38,819 bases of DNA from an uncultured delta proteobacterium (GTDB lineage Bacteria > Bdellovibrionota_C > UBA2361 > CAIXSY01), in contig CAIXSY010000338.1 in NCBI GenBank assembly GCA_903922175.1, forward strand, positions 1-38,819, given 5' to 3'. This document shows, one piece after another, positions 7,774 to 16,147 of this stretch. The notes below the pieces were generated by a model. It was not told the DNA's origin and ran no database searches. It worked only from the letters and a program-made list of their open reading frames with translations. Both the position numbers and the translations under genes were made by a program. Position 1 is the stretch's first letter, and each line of letters opens with the position of its first letter.

Positions 7774-8913
7774 ATGGAGTTCGGCTCACAGCATATCTGG
7801 ATGAAAGAGGACCCGCTCGACGAACTGCGCGCTGAGCGCGGGGCGCTTGTCGCCGCTGGGCGCACGTTTATCGACCTCTCGATGATCAACTCCGACCTGC
7901 CTCCGCCTCGCTTGCTTTTGGACCGACTAATGGAAGCCAGCGCAAAGAGTGACAATCATCGCTATGCTGTTTCTCGCGGGGTACGAAAGCTGCGCGAAGG
8001 TTTCGCCACAAAATACCGTAACCGCTTCGGAGTTAATCTCGATCCTGAGGGTGAGGTCTGTGTCACGATGGGCACTAAGGACGCCCTATCAAACGCGCTA
8101 CAGGTACTTTGCGCACCCGGTGATGGGGTGCTCTTAGGAATGCCGACCTATCCGGCGCACCTATCGGCGGTACGCCTGGCGCGACTAACCCCGAGTTTTT
8201 TTCTGCTGCAACAGAACGAAGAGGCGATGTTACAGGATATCGTACAATCGTTGCGCAAGGGGACGATTAAGCTCGTATTACTCAACTTTCCCAACAACCC
8301 GACGGGCATCTCGGTGTCGATGCAATTCTACAAGGAGCTATTGAAGCTAACGTCAGCCGAGGGGGTCTTTGTTATTAACGACTTCGCTTACGGCGAGATG
8401 AGCTTTTCGGGTAACCCACCGAGTATTTTAGCCGCAAGCACTACGCGCGTTCTTGTGGCGGAAACATATAGCCTATCTAAGGGATATAACGTCCCAGGAT
8501 GGAGAGTAGGGGCTCTCCTCGGAAGCCACGAAGCGATACGCAACGTGGCTCGTCTCAAGGCCTTCATCGATTATGGGCTTTTTTTACCGATTCAGTATGC
8601 CGCGGCGGCTGCGCTTGGCGCCACCGAGGACTTAACTGGTCCAACCGTGCGCACCTATCAGCAGCGCCTGCGCTTAGTGGTTAAGCAGCTCGTCGAGCGC
8701 GGTTACCAAGTAGAGATGCCTAGTGCGGGAGCCTCTCTCTGGATACAAATACAGGGCAGCCAGACGGCCAAGGACTATACTTTGCGGTTACTGCGCGAGC
8801 AGGGGATAATACTGATGCCGGGCGAGCTTTTTGGACGTGAGTTCTCTAACCATGTGCGCCTGGCGGTTGTTGGTAGCGAGGAACGGTTGCGCGATGTTGT
8901 GGCACGCATGTGA
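7774..8913 (+). CDS. PLP-dependent class I/II aminotransferase (AlaC-like)
   Basis: A fold-type I aminotransferase of 379 aa that moves an amino group between an amino acid and a 2-oxo acid through pyridoxal phosphate in the cytosol. The order of motifs is typical: NHRYAVSRGVRKLREG near the N-terminus, VTMGTKDALSNAL for the phosphate cradle, NFPNNPTG, the INDFAYGEM segment with the Asp/Tyr that contact PLP, and the Schiff-base lysine in AETYSLSKGYNVPGWRVG. Closest in style to alanine or LL-diaminopimelate aminotransferases; the expected GNPD substrate segment reads MINSDLPPP, so specificity is uncertain. The start has no Shine-Dalgarno; a codon at 7801 is an alternative. A TPR gene follows after 26 bp and is probably co-transcribed. 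Confidence 0.88.
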   Translation: MEFGSQHIWMKEDPLDELRAERGALVAAGRTFIDLSMINSDLPPPRLLLDRLMEASAKSDNHRYAVSRGVRKLREGFATKYRNRFGVNLDPEGEVCVTMGTKDALSNALQVLCAPGDGVLLGMPTYPAHLSAVRLARLTPSFFLLQQNEEAMLQDIVQSLRKGTIKLVLLNFPNNPTGISVSMQFYKELLKLTSAEGVFVINDFAYGEMSFSGNPPSILAASTTRVLVAETYSLSKGYNVPGWRVGALLGSHEAIRNVARLKAFIDYGLFLPIQYAAAAALGATEDLTGPTVRTYQQRLRLVVKQLVERGYQVEMPSAGASLWIQIQGSQTAKDYTLRLLREQGIILMPGELFGREFSNHVRLAVVGSEERLRDVVARM

Positions 8914-8939
8914 TCCTGATTTCTGGTGGGTAAAGAGTT

Positions 8940-10079
8940 ATGAAACAGCAGCTATTTTTCTGGGCAACGATCGTCACAAGTGGAGGTTTGTGCCTAGCGG
9001 CACTGGCTGAAGATGCCACGGTCTCTGCGTCTTGTACTGAGGCCGCCAAAAAATTAGCGCAGGGTGCGCAGTTGGGCGATGGCTCCCCGGCCGAGGAGAC
9101 GTTTTACCGCGATGCAGCCACGGACTGTCCCGCTATGCCCGACGCGCATCATAACCTAGGAGTTCTTCTTCTAAAGCAAAAGAAGCTAGATCTGGCAGAA
9201 GCTGAATTTACCAAAGCACTTTCGATTAAAGAATCTGCCGATTCACGTTTAGCCTTGGCCTCAGCTCTTGTTGAGCTACAGAGATACGGCGAAGCTGAGG
9301 CCGCCTACCAAAAGGTTATCGAAAAAGAGCCTAAGAATGCACGTGCTTTTATTGGGCTAGGGGTTCTTTATGAACGTCGCAAGAACAGCGAGCGTGCGGT
9401 GGAGGTTCTGCATAAGGCCACCGCGCTCGATCCAGACAGTGAGCTTGCTTTTTTTAACCTAGGTGCCGTAGAGGAGCGTTCTGGGCAGCTCGAGGCGGCA
9501 CTCGCCGCCTATGAGCGCGCCTGGGAGATCAACCCGAAAAATATCGAGACCGGCCTTTTTCTTGGGCTTCTCTATGTCAAAATGGGAAAGTTCGACGAAG
9601 CTGAGCACGTCCTGGCTCAGGCTCTCTTGATAAAGCCGGAGGATGTAGAGCTACAGCGCGCGATGGGTGTTGTTTATCAGCAGCAGGGCGACCTGGATAA
9701 AGCTGAGCTGGCACTACGCAAGGCGGTAACGCTTGCCCCGCAGGATGTGTTTTCGCAGATCGACCTCGGATTGGTGCTTATCGCCAAGAAGCAGGAGGGG
9801 CTAGCAGAGGAGTCGCTTAAAAAGGCGGTTGCCCTTGCTCCACGAAATGCCCGCGCCCTAAGCGCCTTGGGCTGGGCTCAGCTCGCTCTGGGCAAATACA
9901 ACGAGGCCGAGGCCTCGCTTAAGCTCGCCGTTGAGCTGGACAGCAATGAGGCCAGTGCACATAACAATCTCGGAGTACTCTACCAGCGCAGCGGGAGAAG
10001 CGAAGAGGCACAGAGCGAATTTGCGGCGGCTCTTAAGGTTGACCCTGGGCTGGACGAGGCCAAGAAGAATAGCCGCTAG
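8940..10079 (+). CDS. Exported tetratricopeptide-repeat protein
   Basis: A 379-aa protein with an N-terminal signal peptide (hydrophobic FFWATIVTSGGLCLAALA, likely cut after LAALA) and a Cys soon after (SASC). From residue 60 to the end it is made of roughly nine 34-residue TPR units with the usual W/L-G-Y-A-A-P positions, for example AHHNLGVLLLKQKKLDLAEA and the terminal ASAHNNLGVLYQRSGRSEEA. TPR arrays are protein-protein scaffolds; in the periplasm they commonly serve envelope biogenesis or export complexes. The partner cannot be read from the sequence. It lies 26 bp after the aminotransferase gene. A family A MITE starts at the very next base after the stop codon; the repeat-flanking duplication includes the stop. 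Confidence 0.85.
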   Translation: MKQQLFFWATIVTSGGLCLAALAEDATVSASCTEAAKKLAQGAQLGDGSPAEETFYRDAATDCPAMPDAHHNLGVLLLKQKKLDLAEAEFTKALSIKESADSRLALASALVELQRYGEAEAAYQKVIEKEPKNARAFIGLGVLYERRKNSERAVEVLHKATALDPDSELAFFNLGAVEERSGQLEAALAAYERAWEINPKNIETGLFLGLLYVKMGKFDEAEHVLAQALLIKPEDVELQRAMGVVYQQQGDLDKAELALRKAVTLAPQDVFSQIDLGLVLIAKKQEGLAEESLKKAVALAPRNARALSALGWAQLALGKYNEAEASLKLAVELDSNEASAHNNLGVLYQRSGRSEEAQSEFAAALKVDPGLDEAKKNSR

Positions 10080-10236
10080 GTAACTGCTCGCCCCTCATCG
10101 GCTAACGCTGACGTCAAACGTCTTACGCCGGACGGAAAACGTCGACGTTAGACCTTAGACGTCAGCGTCATCGGTTCTAGAAATGGTCATTTTGTTAGGA
10201 ATATACGCACAGCTTGACGAAGGGGCGAGTGGTTGC
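10080..10236. mobile_element. MITE family A, copy 2 (157 bp)
   Basis: The left end GTAACTGCTCGCCCC starts at the base following the TPR gene stop codon and the right end is GGGGCGAGTGGTTGC. The flanks GCCGCTAG (10072-10079) and GCCCTTAG (10237-10244) match at 6 of 8 positions, an eroded target duplication. Compared with copies 1 and 3 it lacks one ACGTCCGGCGT arm, which accounts for the shorter length. The insertion kept the host stop codon intact. Confidence 0.85.
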
Positions 10237-10310
10237 GCCCTTAGATTCTTTTAAGGCCGTCGGATGATGCAGTTAGCAGAAAGCTGATATCAGATCTCGG
10301 ATAGCAGAAG

Positions 10311-10454
10311 GCAACCGTTCACACCCGCTGTCATCCCGAGGAGCTCTACCCTTTTTGAGGTGATAGCTGATTCGATGCAGAGGCGCAGGAAAAGGGTAGA
10401 GCTCCTCGGGATGACATTTGGCGCACCTTGACAGCAGGGGGCGTGAGCGGTTAC
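10311..10454. mobile_element. MITE family A2 (144 bp) carrying a perfect 26-bp hairpin
   Basis: The ends are GCAACCGTTCACACCCGCTG and, at the right, GCGTGAGCGGTTAC, i.e. GTAACCGCTCACGC when complemented, closely related to family A termini. Inside, 10330-10355 and 10390-10415 form a perfect 26-bp inverted repeat (GTCATCCCGAGGAG... ending CTACCCTTTT). The flanking octamers AGCAGAAG and CACAGAAG share their last six bases, an eroded 8-bp duplication. Confidence 0.75.
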
Positions 10455-10475
10455 CACAGAAGGCTGAAAACGAAA

Positions 10476-10509
10476 AACCCGGTGTAAGCTTTGTGGCTTA
10501 CACCGGGTT
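10476..10509 (-). terminator. Rho-independent terminator of the small Cys protein gene
   Basis: A perfect 14-bp stem (AACCCGGTGTAAGC with its complement) and a 6-base loop are followed on the minus strand by TTTTTCGTTTTC counted from the stem end. It lies about 50 bp after the stop of the 39-aa gene at 10561-10680, in the right orientation. Confidence 0.75.
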
Positions 10510-10560
10510 CCCTTAGAACAAAGCAGTTTCCGTTAACGAAAACTGCTACCCAGAACCAAG

Positions 10561-10680
10561 TTACTTCTTGGTCGATGGCTGAGTCTGTGGCTTAGCCTGC
10601 TGGGGCTGTCCCGTCTGTCCCGGCTTAGCAGTCTGAGGGTTTGTCGGTTTACCTGAATTACCGCAGCATCCTTCACCCAT
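10561..10680 (-). CDS. 39-residue protein with N-terminal CC motif and Pro/Gln-rich tail
   Basis: This gene is below the ORF-track cut-off. It encodes 39 residues starting MGEGCCGNSGKPT and continuing as a Gln/Pro/Thr/Lys-rich, probably disordered tail that ends STKK. A good Shine-Dalgarno (GGAGAT, about 7 bases before the ATG) and a strong terminator 50 bp downstream support a real transcription unit. The adjacent cysteines near the N-terminus could bind a metal, form a disulphide or be modified, but I do not recognise a family. The overlapping ORF at 10533-10766 in another frame is a shadow. Function unknown. Confidence 0.65.
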   Translation of the reverse strand: MGEGCCGNSGKPTNPQTAKPGQTGQPQQAKPQTQPSTKK

Positions 10681-10906
10681 AAAATATCTCCAATAGTTTT
10701 TAATTTAAAATCTCTCCACACCGACCTGGAAAATCCAGATACAAACGGGAAAGTCATCGTGAGCAAGATCGTACTTCAGCCGAAATAACCCCGTAAAGTG
10801 CGATTAGAGAGCGAAAATGTAGCGGCGTCGGCAATTTAGGCGGACTGCAGAAAGTGTCCAAAAAAATGACACCTAGTAAAATTCACCTTGACAACTTTCT
10901 AGAACG

Positions 10907-12139
10907 CTATTTGCTAAGCGCCTGCGCCAATCGCTTGGGGCTGATAAGTGAAAGTAGGCGGTCATAGGTCAGGTTTAGGCGCTTAGTAAAGACCTCAAAT
11001 GTATATCTCTCCTCGGCTAGACGCTTGGCATTTGCTCCAAGGACTCGCCGCTTCTCTGGGTCCGCAATAAGAGAGAGGATGCCCTTAGCAAAATCGTCCG
11101 CCACGGGGTCGCGCAGTTCGGCTACGCTTGCGCTGAGAACCTGCGTATTGGTTTCAAGCTTAGTCGCAATGATCGCCCGGCCGGAATGTAAGTAGGAGTA
11201 AACCTTCATCGGTGTGTTGTTGCCCTGAGTACGTGGTGAAGCAAGGATATCAGCCTGCATGATGTAGCTGCTAATCTCGCTGATTGGGCGGGCACCGATG
11301 AAGTGGCACTGTGCAGCGATGCCCAGCTTGCTGCAAACGTCGCGGTAGGAAGCAACATGTTCGGGGGCACCTCCGACAACCACCAAATGAGCCTGCGGGC
11401 AGTCGCCTGCGACCTTATCAAAGCTCTCGACTAGTAGGTCAATTCCTTGATATGCCTCAAGATTACCGATGTACATGATGACAACGTCAGTGCTCTTGGC
11501 ACCGATCTCTTGGCGCAAAAGTGCCGCCGAATTACTCGTTTCCTCTGTCAACAAAGAAACGTCGCGCAGGACCGAGACCTCGCGCGACCCATAGTGCACA
11601 GCTATCTTAGCCAGCGAATCGCATACCGGAACAACCGCCAAACTGCACCGAACTGCCACTCTCTCGAACCAGCGCAATGCTGGTTCGACCATCCGCAGCC
11701 AGGCCCACTTCTCCACTGCCTGTCCGGCAAGATTCGAGTCCATATCGTAGATATAGGGGATACCGAAGATGCTTTTTACTAGTAGAGCAATAAACACCGC
11801 TTCCTCGACCGCATGCAGCATAACATAGGGCGCTTTGCGATTGCGCCAGACAAGCTGCATCACCTTCACCAGAAAAATGAGGTCGCAGAGGACTTTCTGA
11901 AGTGAGATACCGGGGCCGATATTACGCAGAATTCGTGGGGCAGAGATGCGATAGTGGTTCACACCGGCGATGTCGATAGGGCGCCCTTCGTGGTAGGTCA
12001 AGAGATCTATCTCTAGCTTCTTTGCGGGATCGGTCTCGGCGTTACTACGTGAAGCCAACACCCGCAGCGCAAGCTTTACCGCGATCGGCGTGCCGCGCTC
12101 GACAAAAAATGGCTGTGGGGCTAAAAATAGAATCTTCAT
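10907..12139 (-). CDS. GT4-family glycosyltransferase
   Basis: A 410-aa GT-B-fold, retaining glycosyltransferase likely acting at the cytoplasmic face of the membrane in surface polysaccharide synthesis. The N-terminal domain starts MKILFLAPQPFFVERGTPIA, typical of GT4 proteins with a glycine-rich acceptor loop. The C-terminal domain shows IMYIGNLEAYQGIDLLVESF and the donor-binding region ASPRTQGNNTPMKVYSYLHS, where the usual E-x7-E is partly replaced (TPMKVYSYLHSG), as in a known GT4 subgroup. Sugar and acceptor cannot be deduced. It is the only transferase of this type in the window and is transcribed away from the SDR/membrane-protein pair at 12.4-14.9 kb, with repeats in between. Confidence 0.87.
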   Translation of the reverse strand: MKILFLAPQPFFVERGTPIAVKLALRVLASRSNAETDPAKKLEIDLLTYHEGRPIDIAGVNHYRISAPRILRNIGPGISLQKVLCDLIFLVKVMQLVWRNRKAPYVMLHAVEEAVFIALLVKSIFGIPYIYDMDSNLAGQAVEKWAWLRMVEPALRWFERVAVRCSLAVVPVCDSLAKIAVHYGSREVSVLRDVSLLTEETSNSAALLRQEIGAKSTDVVIMYIGNLEAYQGIDLLVESFDKVAGDCPQAHLVVVGGAPEHVASYRDVCSKLGIAAQCHFIGARPISEISSYIMQADILASPRTQGNNTPMKVYSYLHSGRAIIATKLETNTQVLSASVAELRDPVADDFAKGILSLIADPEKRRVLGANAKRLAEERYTFEVFTKRLNLTYDRLLSLISPKRLAQALSK

Positions 12140-12247
12140 ACGGCGTTAGGGCGGAAGTATACCCGTTCTGCCGCCCTTGGGAAGGGTTTGAGCTTGAGAT
12201 AGTAGGCAGGTTGTGCAGAGCAGTTACACTAAGCTAAAACGATAACC

Positions 12248-12313
12248 GTTCGAAAAGGGGGACGCTTCCCTTTTTCCTCGGTTCGAAAAGGGGGACGCTT
12301 CCCTTTTTCCTCG
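12248..12313. repeat. 33-bp tandem direct repeat, two identical copies
   Basis: Two perfect, abutting copies (12248-12280 and 12281-12313) each contain AAAAGGG...CCCTTTTT arms around a GGGACGCT core. This core is shared with the REP units flanking the transposase at 24556, so these may be REPs of a related RAYT. A small GAGGGA/TCCCTC stem follows at 12315-12329. The repeat lies between the divergent GT4 and SDR genes, 53 bp upstream of the SDR start. Confidence 0.75.
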
Positions 12314-12366
12314 CGAGGGAACCTCCCTCAACTCGATCTGGAAGTAATTCATTCATAGGCAGTCTT

Positions 12367-13401
12367 ATGGGTTTGGCATTGGTTACAGGGTCAACGGGGT
12401 TTGTCGGCTCCACGCTTTGCGAGGAGCTCGCTGCTGCCGGGTATGGTGTGCGCGCGCTTCATCGCCCGAGCAGTAAGCTCGAGGTCTTCAAAGGCCGGGC
12501 GATTGAACCTGTACTTGGTGACGTTACCGAGCGTGAGTCCCTGGAACGCGCTATGCGCGGCGTGGACTATGTCTTCCATGTAGCGGCGTTGTACCGCGAG
12601 GCGAAGTTCGGCGATGAGGCCTACTGGAAGGTTAATTTTGAGGGCACCCGCAATGTTCTAGAAGCTGCCAAGCAAGCCGGGGTTAAACGAGTGCTGCATA
12701 CCAGCACAACTGGGGTGATGGGAAATATCACCAACCCGCCGGCCAACGAAGAGCACCCTTATCACCCAGACGATGTCTACCAGCAGAGCAAGACTGAAGC
12801 CGAGAAGCTGGCATTGGAGTGGTTCCGAGGCGGAAAGATTGATGGCTGCATCATTCGCCCGACGATGATCTGGGGCCCGCGTGACACTAGGCTTTTTAAG
12901 TTGTTCAAAGGGGTGGCCAGCCGAACCCTGCCGATTATTGGCAACGGTAAAACTCTCAATCATTATATCTTGGTTAACGACCTGGCACGGGCCTTTCGAC
13001 TGGCGATCGAGAACCCACGCACCAATGGGCAGCTCTACCTCGTGGGGAATGAGCGCATCGTTACCTTAGAGTACACCCTACAGTGCATCGCCAAAATTTA
13101 TGGGGTCAAGCTCTGGCCCTTTAAAATACCTGCTTGGCCGATCCAATTTCTTGGTAGTGTTGTCGAGCGCCTCTGTCGTCCGTTCGGAGTCGAGCCTCCG
13201 CTGCACCGCCGTCGGGTCGATTTCTTCGTTAAATCGCGCGCCTTTGATTGTTCAAAGGCCGCCCGTGAGCTGGGATTTCGCCCGACCTATAAATTCGAGG
13301 AGGAGGTTGAGTACGTAGCTCGCTGGTATGTTGATAATGGCTGGATCGGCCTCAAAACAGCTATGCATTCACTGGCGCAATCAACATGCGGCGAGCGATG
13401 A
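12367..13401 (+). CDS. NAD(P)-dependent epimerase/dehydratase (HpnA / dihydroflavonol-reductase-like SDR)
   Basis: An extended SDR of 344 aa. The nucleotide-binding motif TGSTGFVGS is at residues 7-15, the HVAALYR segment follows, and the catalytic Tyr and Lys are in VYQQSKTEAEKLA. The C-terminal half (YLVGNERIVTLEYTLQ, then FDCSKAARELGFRPTYKFEEEV) is typical of the HpnA/DFR/3-beta-HSD subgroup. HpnA works in hopanoid side-chain synthesis in some bacteria, but no other hopanoid genes are present here, so a nucleotide-sugar or lipid substrate is equally possible. It overlaps the next gene by four bases (ATGA), a mark of translational coupling. Confidence 0.85.
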   Translation: MGLALVTGSTGFVGSTLCEELAAAGYGVRALHRPSSKLEVFKGRAIEPVLGDVTERESLERAMRGVDYVFHVAALYREAKFGDEAYWKVNFEGTRNVLEAAKQAGVKRVLHTSTTGVMGNITNPPANEEHPYHPDDVYQQSKTEAEKLALEWFRGGKIDGCIIRPTMIWGPRDTRLFKLFKGVASRTLPIIGNGKTLNHYILVNDLARAFRLAIENPRTNGQLYLVGNERIVTLEYTLQCIAKIYGVKLWPFKIPAWPIQFLGSVVERLCRPFGVEPPLHRRRVDFFVKSRAFDCSKAARELGFRPTYKFEEEVEYVARWYVDNGWIGLKTAMHSLAQSTCGER

Positions 13402-14891
13402 CACAGTCTAGCTGGCTTGTCAGTATCGAGCAGGCGAGCGATCGCGTTCTTCGGACCTACGCTACGCCGTGCCTAGGGGCCTGCCTTGCGATCCTCTTCC
13501 TATGGGCACTATTGCCGTCGCCACCGATCCCCGATCCGGATGTCTTTGCGCGCCTCGCTGTCGGTAAGCTGATCGTGGGAAACGGAGTCGTAAGTGACCA
13601 GGACCCCTTTGCCTTTACAGCCAGACTCCCCCAGTGGATCGACCATGAGTGGTTAAGCGGTCTTATCTTCTATGGAGCCTGGTGCCTCGATGGCGAACGT
13701 GCGCTCTATCTGGTGCAGATCTTAGCGCTCGTCGCTACCGTAGCTCTGCTTATGGCGTCACAGCGTCTTCTCGTTCGCTCTCCCGTCGCCAACCTAGCGC
13801 TCTTTGTGCTCGCAGTTGTTCCCTGCGTTTACCTTTGGACTACCACCGTCCGCTCGCAGATCTTTACCTACATCTTCACCGCATACCTGTTTTTGGCTCT
13901 CGTGCGATACGCTGTACATAAAGAGGGAAAGCTTCTCCTTGCCTTCCCAATCCTGATGCTTATCTGGGCCAACGCCCACGGCGGATTTGTTGTTGGCCTA
14001 GGGCTGCTTGGTATTTCAAGTTGTATCTTTCTTGCGCGAGGTAGGCTTTTGCCGATTGCCGTCCTGGGCGTGAGTGTTCTTGTGACGGCGATCAATCCCT
14101 ATGGGCCGGTAACCTATTGGCGCTATATTATTTCGGCGGTCGGCATGTCTCGTCGGGGGATTGATGAGTGGCTCCCGCTCAACCCTTTTTCGGCGGCAGG
14201 GCTTATCCCCACTCTTTTGCTGGCATTAGTAGGAGTTGGCGCAATCCTAAAGATCAAACATCGTCAGGGTACCTACCTAGATCTCCTCTGGGGGATGATT
14301 ATCGTTACCTGTGCGCTGTTCGGCTTTACGCATTTTCGACTCGTGGCGCTGCTACTTATGGCGCTGGCGGTGTTCGGCGCTCCGTTTATAGAGGCAATAT
14401 CGCAGCGTTTTGCATCGCTCAGCGCGGCCACACTTCGCGTCTGCCTTTGGCTCGGAGCTCCGTGTCTCCTCGTTGCCGCTTGGAGCGTAACGGGAGCGCT
14501 CTCAAACCTTCGTGCTCTTAGCTTCGACTTTCGCAGCTACCCAGTGAGCGCAGTTAATTACTTAAAGAGCGTCCAGAAGGGGGGAAACGTCCTCGTTTCG
14601 TTTAACGCCGGGTCCTACGTAATTTGGAATTTATATCCACGCTTTAAAGTAGCCCTCGACGGACGCTACGAAGAGCTCTACCCGGATTCCACCGTTTACA
14701 GCGTGGCCCGCGCCCTTGACCCACGCCACCCAGGCTATCTCCAGGCGCTTAACGAGATAGATCCGGACTTTATCATCCTACCGAGCGAACTAACGGCGAG
14801 TTATACGCCGCAGTATCCAGTTGTTTTCTCGGATGGGGAGTTTGCGGTGCTACGCCGTCCGCAAAAAGTCTTGACGCAAGAAGCACATTGA
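13398..14891 (+). CDS. Polytopic membrane protein, GT-C-like
   Basis: A protein of about 497 aa with around ten transmembrane helices. The ATG at 13398 overlaps the preceding stop as ATGA and is preferred over the ATG at 13386. After the first helix it has PDPDVFARLAVGKLI...GVVSDQDPFAFTA...WIDHEWLSG, a recurring loop of uncharacterised GT-C-like membrane proteins, and near the end the segment YPRFKVALDGRYEELYPD. These suggest a lipid-linked glycosyltransferase-type fold acting on the periplasmic side, but no activity is known to me. Coupling with the SDR suggests a common pathway. The last ten residues overlap a repeat (CCGTCCGCAAAAAGTCTTG, 14855-14873) that also occurs at 18264-18282. Confidence 0.75.
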   Translation: MTQSSWLVSIEQASDRVLRTYATPCLGACLAILFLWALLPSPPIPDPDVFARLAVGKLIVGNGVVSDQDPFAFTARLPQWIDHEWLSGLIFYGAWCLDGERALYLVQILALVATVALLMASQRLLVRSPVANLALFVLAVVPCVYLWTTTVRSQIFTYIFTAYLFLALVRYAVHKEGKLLLAFPILMLIWANAHGGFVVGLGLLGISSCIFLARGRLLPIAVLGVSVLVTAINPYGPVTYWRYIISAVGMSRRGIDEWLPLNPFSAAGLIPTLLLALVGVGAILKIKHRQGTYLDLLWGMIIVTCALFGFTHFRLVALLLMALAVFGAPFIEAISQRFASLSAATLRVCLWLGAPCLLVAAWSVTGALSNLRALSFDFRSYPVSAVNYLKSVQKGGNVLVSFNAGSYVIWNLYPRFKVALDGRYEELYPDSTVYSVARALDPRHPGYLQALNEIDPDFIILPSELTASYTPQYPVVFSDGEFAVLRRPQKVLTQEAH

Positions 14892-14901
14892 TGGCGGACG
14901 A

Positions 14902-15043
14902 AGAAGCGCGCGAGCGCGCGCTTCTAGCCCACCTTCGGTGCGAGAACCTGTGGCAGTCACCCGTTTGGTGAGCATTTCTTTTAGCGCGGGAGGACACGGT
15001 GTACGCAGAGGGGAACCTTCTCCGCGTACCTCGTGCTAAAATT
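14902..15043. repeat. GC-rich hairpin with tail, plus a second palindrome
   Basis: Eleven bases after the stop of the membrane-protein gene is an 11-bp-stem hairpin (AGAAGCGCGCG/CGCGCGCTTCT, 14902-14925) followed by the tail TAGCCCACCTTCGGTGCGAG, a unit repeated at 18430-18472 (inverted) and 31858-31880. A second imperfect hairpin spans about 14979-15043 (TTTTAGCGCGGG...CTCGTGCTAAAA outer arms). The rest of 15044-15178 holds only a possible lone MITE end, GCGTAGTTAC, at 15167-15176. Confidence 0.65.
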
Positions 15044-15178
15044 CTTATGTTTACATCTGTTCAGCTGCTCTTTTTAGGTTGACTAGTAGGTGACATTTAG
15101 GAGTTGACCGACTGTGACGGGGCTGAGACTGGCAATAAGAGCTATCTATCACCTAGCAACGTGGGTGCGTAGTTACCC

Positions 15179-16147
15179 CTAATGTACCACAGTTCCAACG
15201 CTAAGATCTCCGACAATAGCATGATGGTCCGAGCCAGGCACGGTGACCGTTGAGCAGCGCTGCACTCCTAATCCGCGCACGAAGATGTGGTCAATTGGAA
15301 TAAGCAGTGGAAAAAACTGGGCCGGCCAGGTCGGAAGGAGTCCGAAGCCGCGACGGCATTCGCTAAGATTAGTCCCCGAGATCAAATCTGCATAGTATGG
15401 GGAAAATACACTAACATTCAAATCACCGGCGATAATCAGCGGAAATGTGCCCAGCCGGTCAACATATCGCTTTAGGTTAATCAGATACTCATTACGCGAA
15501 CGAAAAAGAAACCTACTGCTCGGTGGAATGGCGTGGACCACCAGCAACTGAACAACACCGGAATTAAGCTGCAGGCCGGCTTCAATCGCTGGCAGCTCAA
15601 GTTCATCAAAAGTAACGATCTGTGGAGTAATCAGCGGAACCCTAGAGTAAATGCCGATTCCAAAGTTATCCTGGCGAGGAAGCAGGAAGCTGTAGGGGTA
15701 TTTCTGCGCGAGAGGCTGCAAGTCAGTCTTCCAGCGCGAGTCAATCTCCTGGATACAAACGACGTCCGGTGACTCTCGCAGAACCATCTGCAGCACATCA
15801 GTTGACGAGGTGTTCGGCGTATGAACGTTAAGATTCATGACTCGAAATGTCGGCATGGCAGAAAATTGTGCGGATGCTGGGATGTACCACTGCACCACTG
15901 GCCATGTGTTGAGCGCTGCGAGCAGCAGGCCTAAAATGAGAAATATACGCTGGCGGAAGTAGAGCACGACTCCCAGGGCTCCCAAGAGCAGGTACTGAGC
16001 ACGAAAGTGTGATAAGAGTTCAAAATAAGGAAAGCGCGCCAGGAAAATAGCACACAGCGTTGCTCCCAAGGCCAAAGACATTCCAAGTTTGACCGAAGAG
16101 CCTAACGCCTCAAACAGTTTTGTAATTCTGTGATTACGCTGATTCAT
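15179..16147 (-). CDS. Membrane-anchored endonuclease/exonuclease/phosphatase (EEP) family protein
   Basis: A 322-aa protein with three N-terminal hydrophobic segments (up to about residue 90), followed by a complete EEP metal-dependent phosphodiesterase domain. Visible motifs are MNLNVH (Asn), CIQEID (Glu, metal ligand), VVHAIP, IIAGDLNVS (Asp/Asn), IPIDHIF and GSDHHAIVGDL (terminal Asp-His pair). The architecture resembles VanJ-like envelope proteins, which act on polyprenyl-linked substrates outside the membrane; that role is an inference. Its ATG overlaps the stop of the upstream SGNH-hydrolase gene as ATGA, so the two are translationally coupled. Confidence 0.83.
   Translation of the reverse strand: MNQRNHRITKLFEALGSSVKLGMSLALGATLCAIFLARFPYFELLSHFRAQYLLLGALGVVLYFRQRIFLILGLLLAALNTWPVVQWYIPASAQFSAMPTFRVMNLNVHTPNTSSTDVLQMVLRESPDVVCIQEIDSRWKTDLQPLAQKYPYSFLLPRQDNFGIGIYSRVPLITPQIVTFDELELPAIEAGLQLNSGVVQLLVVHAIPPSSRFLFRSRNEYLINLKRYVDRLGTFPLIIAGDLNVSVFSPYYADLISGTNLSECRRGFGLLPTWPAQFFPLLIPIDHIFVRGLGVQRCSTVTVPGSDHHAIVGDLSVGTVVH

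Noticed and set aside
10533-10766. 77-codon ORF on the minus strand
   Set aside because: It overlaps the 39-residue gene in another frame, has no ribosome-binding site, and its sequence is Arg/Ser-rich without family features.
12214-12227. GAGCAGTTAC as a lone MITE right end upstream of the GT4 gene
   Set aside because: Only ten bases match and no partner end is within 250 bp, so it may be chance.
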